Assembly (NCBI GenBank): GCA_023159155.1
Contig: JAJNNX010000027.1
Span: 496,001-560,000, forward strand
Reading direction: 5' to 3'
DNA: 64,000 nucleotides
DNA from: Ustulina deusta
Lineage: Eukaryota > Ascomycota > Sordariomycetes > Xylariales > Xylariaceae
Of this stretch, positions 1-12,504 are shown piece after piece; the stretch's first letter is position 1, and the number at the start of each line of letters is the position of its first letter. Below the pieces are notes generated by a model, which was not told the DNA's origin, searched no databases, and saw only the letters and a list, made by a program, of their open reading frames with translations. The translations under genes and the position numbers were made by a program.

Positions 1-2068
1 TGAAAGGCGATGCTCGGTGCCCACATCTCGGGGAACATCGTATCTATAAGACTTGAGGGTCAGTAATTGCAATTATAAGCGTAGTCCATCAGCATTTGGA
101 ACCATGAGAAGCTCCCCAGACATGCCTTTAGCCCTAGAAGAGCCTTAATGCTATGCAAGGTCCTCCCCTTGCCTCAAAAATGTAAAAATAAAGAAGAAGA
201 AAAGAACCCATAGATTTACTCACGGTGCACACGCCACGTCTCCTCATGCATCGTGTTCAACAAACGCTTCGAGAGCCGCGCAACAGTCACAATAGCGGCA
301 CGTCGCGGAGGCGTAGTGACCGAAGTATCGTAGCCCGTAACGTCATCCCGAAATACCCATTTGGTTTTGGACGGGTCAAATAGAGGATCAAACGTAATTA
401 AGTCGGCGGCCTCGCCTACGCCCCACTCATAATCATCTTCTGCGAACGTAGTAGGCGGCTTCGTGTCCTTGGGTGAGGAGAGTACTTCGTATTTACCTGC
501 TGGAAATGTTACAGGACCCCAAACCGGTGTCTCGCCCTTCTCTGCCGTTTCCTTCTCGACAAAATCGCTAAAATTAGACCAACGTCCATGATATTCCGGT
601 ATCCAGAATCGCGAGTTACGTTCCCACATGAGTTTTCGAGGCTGCTTGGCCGCCCAATTCGAAACCCCGTTTAGAAACTCGTAGTAATGACCGATGTATC
701 GTAAATCCATCTCCCAATTCCAAACGAAGTCGTATTCCTGGTGCTGCTGAGAAAACCACTGCAAGGCGAAATGGGCACTCCGGTAAACGCCATAAATATC
801 GGTACCTGCATAATTAGCTACGTTATCCTTCTCAAGGAACGGGCCGGGGTAGTAGGTTTGTAGCTGTCGTTCCGACCATAACGTAGCAATATCCCAAAAT
901 TCCTCCGGCACGTTCTCCCTGAGAGTCTTCTTGTAAACCTCCTCAGATGCCCATATTGGTAGACTGTTGTCCTTGACATGAACGAGTAAGTGCACATCAT
1001 ACTCGCCGCCCGATTTGAGAGATAACTCGTTGATCATAGCTCTCACAGTAAGGAGCTGGGTATCGCTATAGTCATATCCTGCCCACGTACGGAGGACAAA
1101 AGCCGAGCGTGACACTTTCTTTTTGTCATCGTTAACATTACCCGATGCTGTATTCTTCGCACTAAATCGTTTCTTGTTCTTGTCGAAGCACTTCTTTTGG
1201 GCCCTACCCCAATTCACCTTGCGATAATCCACCTTGTCGATCATGGCCTGCACCTTTTCCGCGCCTACATGTGCGGAATGCTTCGAAAGGCCCAAGCCAC
1301 CCTCTTCGCGGTCGTAACTGTAACCGTATGGACCAAAGCGCCCGAATCGCTCATAACATCTGTCTGGGGCGATCTCTAACGTCTCGTAAGCCCCCCAAGT
1401 CGGAGCGGTCATCATGGCAGGGATGCCAGGGTATGCATATATATCTGGAGCTGGGTGTTTTTCATCGTCATCTAGGTAACAGGTCTGTACAGGATGGTGT
1501 TTTTTCAAATACTTGTCAGATGTGAAATTAGGAAATGGGTCAACCATCTGCGGGTTGAATGGGGGCACATCGTGGATCTTAAATTTGGCTTCTGGCGGCG
1601 ATTTCTGCTCTGGGATCCAGTCCGAGTAGGCGACGAGAGATCGGATTCCATTATAGAAGCCATTTAGCCTTGAGGGTCCATGTTAGCACAGTGTATTCAA
1701 CTTTACGAATTTGCATGACGCGATTTCTGGCTCTCTTACCTAGGAAACGCCTCCCAGTGGTCAGGTGCATCTTTATCTTCCCTAATAAAACGACAGGGTG
1801 CCTTCAAAGTTCCCGTGATAATTGCAATGAAGAAAGAGAAGCTGATTATCGAAAAAAGGGAGATTCTCTTGGGTGAGGTGCGAAGCAACAAAGCTAAGCG
1901 CCGACGGCGTGTTATACTGCCTCCACTACACCGACTTCCAGAGATGGGAATATTCGAATGCAAACGTAAATCGTTGTATCCTCGATCGTAGGTCGGCAGG
2001 GGATGGTATGCGGTGCCTGAGCCGCGAAACGAGGGGAGGCGCGAGAATAGGTCTTCCAGAGCACCCAT
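1..2068 (-). CDS. DUF3405 family protein (type II membrane, Golgi-type), 3' part cut by window edge
   Basis: Fungal DUF3405 protein, a glycosyltransferase-like family of unknown substrate. Exon 1 is 2068-1740 and encodes a short cytosolic N-terminus and one membrane segment (about residues 68-86, SLFSIISFSFFIAIITG), as in a type II Golgi protein. Intron 1 is 1739-1669 (GTAAGA donor, GCTAAC branch, CTCAAG acceptor) and restores the family motif LNGFYNGIRSLVAYSDWIPE. Exon 2 is 1668-224 and carries the conserved body, including WNWEMDLRYIGHYYEF and the region around HEETWR. The frame closes at a TAA at 218, but that TAA lies inside a GTGAGT donor. A 180-nt intron (223-44) joins to a third exon at 43-1 reading TMFPEMWAPSIAF, which continues the family sequence. 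The gene therefore runs off the left edge. The catalytic role is not proven for this family; placement in the Golgi is inferred from topology. Confidence 0.88.
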
Positions 2069-3245
2069 CGCTCGTAGCTATATAGGGTGAAAGGAGAAAA
2101 CGAATGGCAAAGTGCAAAGAGTGAAGCAGTTCCGCAAACCCGGAATACCCAAGTCACGTTGCATGAAGCAGTGCTATTAATATGTCGACTTCAGGGAGAT
2201 TGACATGCTGCGAGACAAGTAGACGGTGTCAGAGACCTGAATGTAACAAGCAAGAGCAGGAGCTCGGCCGTAATGAAAGAGAAAAATCCGATCAATTGCG
2301 AGATGCAGAAAACAAGAAGAGAGGGAGGAAAAGAATGATGAAGATACGATCAACAAATGGGACCAGCCTTGTAGATAGGGAACCAACACGGCCTGTGAGC
2401 GCCGGGGGTCGTCGTAACACGAATTTGCGTCCTATATAGTAGGGGAAGATCGACATTGGCTGGGCTGTGCAACTAACTACTGTTGTTGCTATCCCCGGTT
2501 TATTATGGACGTGCATTATGTAGAGACTGTAGGCTGGTAGAGGCAGTTACTTACCTAGGTCGCGTGGGTTGTTGCCACAGCAGTCGTCAATGGCATTACA
2601 AAGTCGTGTGTGTCTTAAGTAGGTACTTACCTATTATACTACACGTACCTAAGGTACTGTATCTAAATTGGCGGTAGTGTATTGGTTCACAGGCTGTACG
2701 ACATCTCGCTGGCCAACCACCTACTTACTTCGGAATGCCCTCGTAGTCAACATCAATGAAGGTATCACCATCGATTGGATTGAATATGACAATGGAAGAG
2801 ACTATACCAGATAACAGATTATCTATTTTCTAGCTATCGCTATTATTATACTACGAATGCCTGCCTTTGTAGCCAAAGGGCCACACTAGATAGGTAGTCA
2901 AGATTGTCTGATATTTCCCAACGTCGTGGATCAAACACTAGTTCCTACGCTCCCGTCGTGAAACATGCGAGTTCGCGGCTGTTAAAGATTGACAGTGCGA
3001 CATCTACTAACTGCCTGTTTATTCCGCCCGTACAAGACTCGGTAGTGTGGAGTGCGGGGCGCAGCACGTGGGTCTAAGACATCTGAGAAATTCTCAAAGT
3101 TACATTCATCCAGTATCTACATGGAGATCACCTTCAAGTACAGTACAGCTTATTCGGAAAGATTATATTGATAAAGAGGGATTTAATACGAAACAATGTT
3201 CATAACTACGGGTAGGAATAATAATTATATATAAAATAAAACAAA

Positions 3246-3272
3246 AAGAAGAAGAAGAAGAAGAAGAAGAAG
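3246..3272. repeat. GAA trinucleotide microsatellite
   Basis: About nine tandem GAA/AGA units follow an A-rich lead. It is intergenic and has no coding context. Confidence 0.9.
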
Positions 3273-4393
3273 TGTGCTTCTCTTCGAATCTAACATGTGA
3301 TCCTTAGAGCAGGGGCCATGCCACTTCTCTGATTGTATGCGAGTACAATATTTCCTATTCCCCATTTTTTAAGTCGCCCAGCTGGGACATACCTAAGTCC
3401 GTGCGAGAAGTCAGGCGGCCATCTCATGTGCTTGTTAGTCCTTACAGTTGGGGTTTCCGGGTTAGCTCCTCTCCTGTTTGCGCTGCGTTGTTGTCCATCA
3501 TAGTAGCTTTGAGCTTGAGCGGGAGATCGACAAACCCTTGTCAGAAGCTTATACCCCTCTACAGCTAGGGATGTTTGCACGAGATAGAGGGCTAGATGCC
3601 AAATAACGACAGCATACTTTTCAGCATTCATTGTTTTCGCCCGCCCTTACCTGTCCGAGTGGGCAGGGTCCAGTGGGTGTGAGGTATGGGAACGAAGGTG
3701 TAAGGCTAGTACTGTATTTAGCTGGCAGGCTTACGCTACAGACCCCTCCATTGACAATACAACATCTTTTTGACTTTGCAAGCCACTTTTTGTCTGATGC
3801 CCTCCATGACACGAGCTATCGAAAACTCCAACCTTAAGTGTAACCAATATATGCGCCATAACCCTGCATGCACCGCATTTTTTGACGTAATACTGTGCTC
3901 TGCTCAGACAGGCAGCAATAAGCTTTAATTCTAAAACGAGAATAGCTCTTTTACCGTTTGGTTCCACCTGTTCCGGTACTTCTCCAGACGATCTCGTCCG
4001 TTTGTGGAGTGGATGATATCATGTTTGCTCTATCACCGATACCGGGTTCTCTGCTAGGTACCTAGCCAGCCATATAAAGTATGCAGGATAGTCCTGTTTG
4101 TATACTCATATGCTTAGATAGCAAACTTCAGGCAGGTAATCGGGCCAGATGATATAGCTATCTTTGTATAGGCGTCTAGCCTAAAGACATCTTTATCACA
4201 CGAAACGTGTTGATTTCTTCCTCGGCTTGTCTTGCTTTGATGATAGGTACTTCAAGTGAGGCACTGCTGGATAGCCAGGTCATCAGGTGAATAGGTTCGG
4301 GTCCCTATCAGCACGATTTGGGTTTTTTTCGCCTTATGGCTTATCTCTTCTGATCGGCTCTAGTCATAGGCGACCCGCGCCTAGCAAAACTTC

Positions 4394-4466
4394 GGCGCAA
4401 GGAACAGCTGCAGGCACCGTTAAGCGGACAGATAATAGAGAATGGGTTCGAATCCTATTGGCGCTA
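4394..4466 (+). other. tRNA-like remnant with perfect pol III box B
   Basis: Positions 4445-4455 are a perfect box B (GGTTCGAATCC) inside a 5-bp T-stem (ATGGG/CCTAT) and 7-nt loop. The 3' segment TGGCGCT can pair with GGCGCAA at 4394 in six of seven positions, and the span is exactly 72 nt plus a discriminator A. The D arm and anticodon arm do not fold canonically, so this is more likely a decayed tRNA, a tRNA-derived repeat head or chance than a working tRNA. Confidence 0.25.
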
Positions 4467-4848
4467 GCCCTCTCTTTCTAGAACTTCTCATGACCGGGAA
4501 ACATATTTCACGAGTGTCACATACGTGAATAGGCAAACGGTCTATATAGAATTCCCTCTATATTTAGCATACATACAACCCACTTCCTCACTCCCATACG
4601 TCTTGGTGCGACTCCCCTAGACTGTCTATGTTATTTATCTTTAGTGCTATTAAAATGTAAGCGCTAATGCTCTCTAGAAGTGGTATATGACCTCTAAGCC
4701 CTCACTGTTTACCCGAACACCATTAGAGCCACAATGCAATACTTTACCTGATTGACCAATGTCCAGGGGGAAAAGTTCTCGTCATAAAAATGGGTCCGGA
4801 ATGGCAAATGATGAGAGTCAGAGATGTTGCTTGTGTTCTCTTATCCGC

Positions 4849-6555
4849 TCACATGCTATCCTCCATCTGTCGACTCCGTACCTTCGCCCATTCATCTCTT
4901 TCCTTCTTGCCTCCTTTATTCTCGAGCCCCATGCCGCGTTCGACCCATTCCTTACTCGACATCTCACTCAATCGAGATAGCGCGCGCACAAAGGCGAAGC
5001 GTTCCTCATCGCCCGAGAACAAGTTTGATTCCTCCAGTTTGTCAATATTGCTGTCCATATTTTCCACCATGTGCTGCATGGCATGACTGACGGACTCGTC
5101 GCTTTCGTCTTCGGCTGATGTACTGCCCTTCTTGAGCGAGTGGTGAAGCTCGTCGGGCGAGACGAAGAGTTGAGTCAGCGGAACGGCTGTTGTAAGTACT
5201 AGTTTAGCGTGCCGTTCGTAGACTGCGTCAATGAATGTGATAAACCGTCTCGCGAGATCGCGCTCACGGAATGTCATCCCTGGTACGTCGGACACAATAA
5301 AGGCGTCGTAGCTGCGCATCAGTTCAAGATAGTCAGCCGCTCCAGTCGCACGGCCAATTAGTTCTTGAAATGTGAACCAGGCGCAGCGCCCACTGACACG
5401 CGGTACGTAAATCTCACGCCCCCAAACTTTTTGCGTTTCGGGATGAGGTTCGGGGTTTTCGGGGTCACCTAGGAAGCGAAACCACTTTTCGACGTGCGAG
5501 GCAGCATGACTATCGAGTGGCGTGTGATAAACTCCGGAAGGTGGTCGAGGGATCTTGCGATAATCCGTGGGCGAGTCGAGATTAATGACGTGAAGACGGG
5601 CTTTGAGAAGATCGATCGCGGGGATGAAAGATGCTCGTTGTATTCCGTTCTTATATAGCTCGTCAGGGTGTCGGTTTGACGTTGTGACGAGAACTACGCC
5701 ATGGGACATCAGCGACTCGAGAAGTCTCCGTAATATCATGGCGTCGGCGACGTCGGTGCATTGAAACTCGTCGAAACACAGAACGTTTGCCTGATCGGCA
5801 ATGTCGGCGGCAACAAAGGGAACAGCGTCGATGTCGTTACCATGCTGCATCTTCATACGGTGCAGCCGTTTATGTACATCCTGCATGAAGTGATGAAAGT
5901 GTATCCTCGTCTTGGATTTGACAGCACTCGGCAGTGTATCGTAGAAAAGATCCATCAGCATGGTCTTGCCGCTTCCCACATCACCGTACAGGTATAAGCC
6001 CCGAGGCAGATCATTGGGGATGTCTTGTACAACTCTGGCCGCGGTCTTGGACCCAAACCACCCAAATAACGATTTTGTCGGCGTCAGTGACTCGAGAGTG
6101 GGGTGTACGACAGGCCGAGAAGTGTAATGTACGAGTTCATCATGCAGGTGCTGCAGACTTTGGATGATTCCGCGCTGGTGTTCGTCCTCGCGCAGACGTC
6201 CCGCCGCTACGCGCCTGTCATACTCTTGTATAGGGTCAACGCCATCGGGCGATCGTGCTGCTTGCACTCAGTTGTAAGCAAGGGGGCTCAGACTTCCTGG
6301 AAGCGACCTACTTGTCTCTACAGGACTTGTTACGACAGTGGCATGCCGTCTCACGATGGTAGTGCATTGGATGCGCCGTCTCCATTGACTCACAGGACTC
6401 CTCGAGCGTATACCGTGTGTTTTCGTCACATACTGCCGCCTCCCGCCGACGCGCAAACACTGAACCCCAGTTATCGGGTGCGCTTCTATCCCTGTAAGCG
6501 ATCGTACGGATGTGATAAGTCGGGCGGGGGGCGTTTGAGCCAAGCAGAGCCGCAT
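4849..6555 (-). CDS. AFG1: AFG1-like mitochondrial AAA+ ATPase (LACE1 family)
   Basis: AFG1/LACE1 proteins are AAA+ ATPases of the mitochondrial inner membrane that help degrade or clear respiratory-complex subunits. Exon 1 (6555-6312) gives an Arg/Ser-rich N-terminus suited to mitochondrial import. Exon 2 (about 6260-4849) gives the ATPase. Walker A is GDVGSGKT and Walker B is VLCFDEFQCTDVADA. A sensor-like TTSNRHPDELY and the family segment YDAFIVSDVPGMTFRERDLA follow. The uninterrupted frame has an in-frame TGA at 6268-6270. An intron starting at GTAGGT (6311) and ending at one of two adjacent acceptors (6261 or 6258) removes it and keeps frame, giving the family motif IQEYDRRV about ten residues on. 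Predicted length is about 551 aa. The family call is firm; the choice of acceptor is not. Confidence 0.9.
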
Positions 6556-9330
6556 CCTTGGAAGCGTGGTCAGTGCAGGATAGGGAAACAGGGGAATCCT
6601 AGGGTAGTAACACTGCTATTAAGCAATCTCGATACATTCTGGAGCAACCCGGAGTAAGAAGAGAACCGTAGGAGCGAAACGGACTAAGAGGCGGAATCTA
6701 GTTCGAATGCTAAGAGTGAGGTTCTACCCATCCAGGTCGCGAGGTAAACGTCACATGAAGAACACGGGCAATGACCGAGAGAACTCCGGAGGTAGGCATG
6801 AGCCAATCAGAGCTCCATGTCTTTGTGCCGAGGTTGTGGATATTCACATAGGTAGGTTAGGTAAGTAAGTACACATCTGACACTGAAAAACCTGTCTAAA
6901 TTTTCTCGATGCGACGAATCATGTTTAGATTTCTAGTGTACATATTGTATCGTGCATAGTGCAGGTCTTGTGCATATTCTATTGTAGTATATATTGTATT
7001 GTGCGTTTTGTATCCTCTCGCTCGCGGCCCAGCCTTTTGACGGCGCTCGAACAGACTTAAGCATCGTAGGTAGAAGCAATCGTTCTTTACGCTTTAGGTA
7101 TCCAGACAAGTAGTACCCATCTATTTGGTTGTCGCTAGTCAGCTCGTTTGTAGTTGGGGGGGGCAGGCGCATGTCTTTAGAGTGAATTGATTTTGACAGC
7201 AAAGTATGATGCACTTTAAACATCAGACAGACATGCCAAGCCTCGAGCGTCGAGCCTCGGTGATAGGTGAGGGGTGATGTCATGAGGTCTTGGTTTTTCA
7301 AGTCACAGCTTCGGCTGCTGTAGAGTGTTACATAATGATCAATTGTTGATCGGGACAAGTATCTCGTCTATCGGCTGTCGGACACCACCGAGAAGATCAT
7401 GTGTGAATGCCGCCCTCCGCACCCGCATACCCTAGTGACGTGACACGCCACTGTCCGAACTCATCGAAGGCGGGTCAGAACCCCGGGCATCAGGGAAGAG
7501 TACATACTAGTATATATACCCACGGTAAGAAAAGGTAGGGTAAGCTGTTGTAGTGTAGGCCCGGGAATGAGAAGGCAGGCCGCAGATAGTGCTTACCAAT
7601 ACCGCCATTTTACGACAATAATCGACGATCCTCAGGGACAACATGCACCCGTCATGGCGTGTTCGGCCACCAATTGATCGCCGACCAGAGCTTATCTCAG
7701 GACAATGACAGGTTTGGGCTCGGAAACCGTTCTGTTGAATGGTGCAGCTATCTCCTCGGCCTCGTCTATGCTACCAATCCAAGAACACTTCTAAATGAAC
7801 ATGATGTACCGCAGACTGAGACATCAGCTGAGTCTAACGCCAACTAGCCAGATCCCATAATTTATTGATCCATGCCCCCCGCGCTACAACACCCAGTGAA
7901 AAGCCTTTGTATGGGCCGCGGTGCTGGGCCGCGCTGGGCTTAGTAGAGACCTTTCAGGGGGATCAGCACCACTATTTGATAGGGTGATAGATACTGCAGC
8001 TAGTTCGAGGAGAGGTAGTTCCCGGTACAAAACACACCACCTACCGAGGTACTGTGACGTGCTGGCTGCTGCAGGAAATATTGCAGACAGTACACTACAC
8101 TAGTGTAGACGGCGAAGTGCGGACCGCACCGCATCTGTGTAGGAACTGTACTCGAATGTCGCAGTCGTACTGCGAGTAGTAGGTAGGTAAGCACGGTGCA
8201 TGTGCGTACAGCACTGTAATGCACGAGATGCAGCTGCACAAAATGTAGAATTCGGTAGGTATGTCGCCGTAGACTAGTGGCCGGGATCTGCCTGCGAGTC
8301 TCAGGCCACTCGTTGCGCCTTTTCCGACTAACTGGAGGATATTGCAGGTGGACCACAAAAAGAGCTTCTCCAACCGACTCATGCTCAACATTCGTTCCAG
8401 TATATTTTGGGGGGAGGGGGGAGGTTTTCTCTTCGCGCCACCTTTGCATTGGGATCGATCGAGATAAAGGTGAGCAAATTTCGGCCTGTCCAACACCCGC
8501 TGGTTGCGAATACCCCAGTGGTCTCTCAAGAACACGTTTAACGACTCCATTCGATGATCCCTTGCTCGCATGCCAGCCTGAGCCACCGACTGGGTATCTC
8601 ATGTGTGCAGTCTCCCCACTCATCATCACTGACCCCCCCATGGGTGAATGAGAAGTACCTAGGCATACCTATCGCACACCAACAGACCCCGGTAGCTGGT
8701 GTGTGATGAGCCGACTGGGGGGTGGTCGCTGGGCGCATATCTTGCCGTGTTTGCCCTGTGTCTGTGCCTGTGTTGGGTGTGGGTGTGGGTGCGTGTGCCT
8801 GTGCGTGTGCCTGTGTCTGTGTCTGTGTCTGTGTCTGTGTGAGCCTGCGGTATGAACGAACTGCCTGTGGCTGCTGTGGTACCTACACTCTACAACGACG
8901 GCGGTGCTCTCATCCCCCCCGCTCCCCGCTTGCCACTTGCCACTCGCTGTTCATCTTGCTGGGCACTGGCGCCGGTCGAACGATTGATTGATTAGGCCCT
9001 TCCATCAGGTCGTGGGAAAAGGGCAGTTTCAATTCTATCAAACCCCTAGCGCCGCCAGAAAATCTCCGGACAGCCTCACCGGAGCTCTGATTTCTTGTTG
9101 TTTCCCATCCCCCACCAAGTCCTGTAGCTCCTCCATCGTGGGCTGCCTCGAGAGAAGAGAAGAGAGGAGTGGGAGAAACATTACCGGCTGAATATACCGC
9201 TCCCGATCAGTACATAGATTCCATTACCTAAGTCTTCCTAGCGGAGACGGGAGCCACCAGATCCCCACCACCTATCGCGAACCCCGTCACGACCTCCCGC
9301 TGCCCGTTTTTTCGCGCTTCAATCATCACC
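6556..9330. other. intergenic, no supported gene
   Basis: This spacer lies between the AFG1 start and the Zn2Cys6 regulator start. Frames of 141-213 codons exist on the minus strand (near 6933-7358 and 8000-8641). They overlap competing frames, lack domain signals and have poor gene-like composition. A G-rich patch (about 8410-8425) and a GT-rich microsatellite (8756-8840) are the visible features, followed by a pyrimidine-rich leader just before 9331. Confidence 0.55.
8756..8840. repeat. GT-rich / GTGTCT microsatellite
   Basis: Interrupted GTGG and GTGCCT units grade into about five tandem GTGTCT units (8811-8838). It lies roughly 500 bp upstream of the Zn2Cys6 regulator and is probably neutral. 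Confidence 0.85.
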
Positions 9331-11901
9331 ATGGCCGAGGTGGCCGAGGCGCCTTCCAGGGCCTTTTCTGGTCCTCTGAGGAAGAAATTCGCCATCCCTC
9401 CGGTCAAGATAGCTTGCTTGTCTTGGTATGTAATCCGTCATACGCCGGGCTGTTCGAACGGCTTCTTATTCGCGCCGTGTTACCTTGTACTAATAGAAAA
9501 ACCAAAAAAGTCGGGCATCTAGGACGAGATGTAACGGCGAGCATCCGTGCGCCAGTGTATGCGTTCCCCATTCTTATTTGATGTCTGAATCTGTCCGCAT
9601 CTATCATTCATAGCGTGCGACCCGACCGCGACAAGAGAGCGAATCTGACTCGTCTCAGTGTGTGACAAAGGATCGCGAATGCGTCTACAAACCTAGTCGG
9701 AGGGGCGGCCCTCGTATCCGCAAAAAGTCGCGTCCTCTTTCTGATTACCAGGACCTTGCTACATCTCTACCCCCCAAATCTGAGGAGATTGCGCAGCCTG
9801 GTGAGATGTCCCATACTCCAGCATCCATACAGGGGCTGACGAGTTACAGCACTCCTCGTAGAAGATTACATCGGCCCTGGCGCCGGCCTCAAAGCGCTGG
9901 CCGATGTGTTCCAGGACAGCGATACCATATATGACCACCTCTTCCAAAGCCCCCTAGATGAAATGCCCTTCAGCGTATATGTGCCTGTTGCTCGCACCTA
10001 CGGTAGTGATGATCGTGCCATGTGAGTCGCAGTATGCTGCTCGAGCCATTGATTGCCTGGGCTCACTTTTTCAAGTTTGAATGCGTATTATATATGGATA
10101 CATCCATACTTCCCCATCCTGCCACCACCCGAGCAGGTACCGACACCCGACCAACCGCTCGCCCTAGCAGAGAATCAGAGTGACGGTTTTCAGGAACCCG
10201 TGTCTGCGATTTCCCTGGCGATTTCAGCGATACTGGCTCTTATCCCGTATCCTCTCGACTCCAATCCGTCAGGTGAAGAGTCTATTCGCTGGAGACGTAC
10301 CTATTCTCAGTTTCTCGCCAAGGCGGCATTAGAAAGCATCGAAAATGAGAGTGAGCGCCCCGAGTCGTCTGTCGCGCCCTCCAGGGCTCTCGATGACTCT
10401 GATGAAGAGATGTTTCGTGAAAAGTTCCATCCTCGGGTCCCGCTGGAACTAGAAAGCATTATTGCTCTTGACCTCCTCAGCGTCTACGAATATGCGCAAC
10501 GTGGGAATCTGAAAAAAATGCGCGCAAGAGCAGGTGCTGCGTTGGTAGCTGCAATGTCTTTGTTCCTGCATACGAGAAATGAGATCGAGGACGAGTACTC
10601 GGAGGCACGCCGGCGCGTATGGTGGATGACATATATTTGCGTTTGTCAAGGCTCAATAGTTAGCAACACGGTAAACTTCTTCGCCCTTATTCAACTAACC
10701 GCATCCGCCTATTAACAACGTCGTAGCCTCCAACCTTTGAGGTATTTGGTTCTAGTTACACGGCCAGATATCCCACGATTCTTGCCGATCCAGAGGTATG
10801 AGATTCATCTACTTCCATCTAACTGTACTGATTGTTCGAAGGCTTGGCCGACTTTTGTGAGATCCCAGCAAGCTATCCTCGCTGCCACACAGTTCGTAAT
10901 CGATTTCAACAAGGTCAGAAGAGCCGGGACAGATATGACTCGAATCTATAACCGTATGCAGGAACTTGAGGGGCTACTAGCGCCGTTGATAGTTCAATCC
11001 GAGTCTCAGCCTTGCGACTACTCTCTAGCACAGCCAGTTGATCGTAACGAAGCTGTTTTAGCGAATGCTTTGCGATGCATGTCGCGAATCAAGTTGAATA
11101 GGTACTGTTTCTACTCTGGTGTTAACATGTGGCAATGTGCTGACAAACCTTATCGCAGTGCCCGAATTAAGGTGCACCGTTACTGTGCCTTCTTCGACAT
11201 TGCGGTGTTCTCCAGCAAGCACTGCGATCTAGCTAGCCTCCCCAAAAAGGAGGGCGATGGCTCCGAACCACATCAACTTCGGGCTTGCTGCATTACAACG
11301 GTCTATAGCCCTCCGTCAAGCTGCAGTCTCTCTACAGGATCCTTGTCGCCTGAGGCGGTCGATAGCCCATCGCCGAATATGAACGGCGATACGCAACCAT
11401 CTAACGGCTATACGCAACCCTCTCTTCCTGATTTACCGTTCTCGAGGCATGAGTCGACAAGGATTTGCTTAAAGTCTGCCCTGAACATTGCAGCAAGCTT
11501 CGATGCTATGCCTTATCCGAACCCCACCGGCCAATTTTGCGAGTCACCAATCTACCTAGGGCCCAGGTCAACATTCATTACCCCGAGAACGATGCCCACT
11601 TTTGCGTGTTGCGCTATGCAGTGTAGCTACGCCTTGCTCATGGTCAAGGATCGTACCGAGTCCACATATCCCAAATCGAACGGGAGCAGCAATGTCCTTG
11701 TGGACAATCTGCGTGACCGCCTGCAGCAGGGGCTGCTCTCCGTGTTATCAACACTAGAGAACTACGCCACGGCCTTCGAGGCATTGGGCGGTATGCGAGG
11801 TCAGTTGCCCTGCGTTACGGCGTTGATAGATTCGCGCAACTAACATGATGTTAGATCAAATTCGAGATAAGGTTGATTTATCGTTTAATTTCGGTGTCTA
11901 A
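9331..11901 (+). CDS. Zn2Cys6 fungal transcription factor, nine exons
   Basis: Fungal binuclear zinc-cluster regulator of about 688 aa. Exons: 9331-9425, 9511-9556, 9659-9800, 9850-10021, 10076-10670, 10727-10795, 10842-11101, 11159-11799, 11855-11901; all phases agree. The zinc cluster (about residues 29-56) is built from three exons: ACLSC, then RASRTRCNGEHPCAS, then CVTKDREC, giving the spacing C-x2-C-x6-C-x5-C-x2-C-x6-C. A basic linker (RRGGPRIRKKSRP) follows. The middle region has the RRRVWWMTYICVCQG segment and PPTFEVFGSSYTARYP, typical of the fungal regulator homology domain. Near the C-terminus are KSALNIAASFDAMPYPNP and LENYATAFEALGGMRDQIR. The last intron (11800-11854) replaces a false stop and yields the end DKVDLSFNFGV. 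Targets are unknown; no biosynthetic cluster lies beside it. It is convergent with the SUR7-type gene. Confidence 0.86.
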
Positions 11902-12504
11902 CGTTCCGAAGAAAAGCTATTTTAGACACGGAAAAGGTCATGAGGCAAGGTCATGTGCCGCCGGCGGCCAACAGAGTAAGGCTTTGGAGGTTGGGTTTAC
12001 GTCTTGTTCGATGAATGATTGTTGGCACTGAATATGTAGTATAGACAGTTCTCACGTTGATGATAAGTATCGTTGCTTTACAATGTAGTCTAGTATGTCA
12101 GATAGACTAATTGTAATCTGGTAACCATCAGGTCATGACTATATCCAATCAGCGGGGGAACCCCCAGACAGCACGAGATGGTCACCCCCCTGGAATAACG
12201 AGAAAAAAAAATACAAAACAATGAATGACATTCATTGCAACTTGTTTGGGTTAGAATGTGTTGTTACATGGTGTGTTTTTGTGACATGCCAACACTTAGA
12301 ACAGCCTCTAATCACGACTTAAGCACATCGCTCTCCTCCGCTCCGATCATATTTGCCAGTCACTGTCGATTACTTTCTAAATTAGCTCTATTTAATAACC
12401 CTCATCATAAGTCGTATTCACGAACGCCTCGGATCCTATAGCAAGTCAACCATACCCGCCTATCGCCATTAAATACCCAATTCTATGCATTGCCATAAGA
12501 TCGT
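11902..12504. other. convergent 3' spacer
   Basis: About 600 bp lie between the 3' ends of the Zn2Cys6 regulator and the SUR7-type gene. It is A+T rich and presumably holds both 3' UTRs. No gene is seen. Confidence 0.6.

Larger units (their letters stand above)
2069..4848. other. intergenic, no supported gene
   Basis: This stretch lies between the DUF3405 start and the AFG1 stop. It holds short overlapping frames on both strands without introns or recognisable motifs, a GAA microsatellite (about 3246-3272), copies of the CCTAGGTA-type palindrome (near 2560, 2650, 4060), and an isolated tRNA-like box B near 4445. I see no gene I can support. Confidence 0.6.

Noticed and set aside
3290..3631. 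113-codon minus frame
   Set aside because: Composition is unlike the neighbouring genes, and there is no domain or conserved-looking block; it could be chance in a 2.8-kb spacer.
6103..6657. 184-codon plus frame over the AFG1 5' end
   Set aside because: It overlaps the well-supported AFG1 exons on the other strand.
8000..8641. 213-codon minus-strand frame in a spacer
   Set aside because: It competes with a 163-codon minus frame and a 124-codon plus frame over the same bases, has no motif and lacks intron signals.
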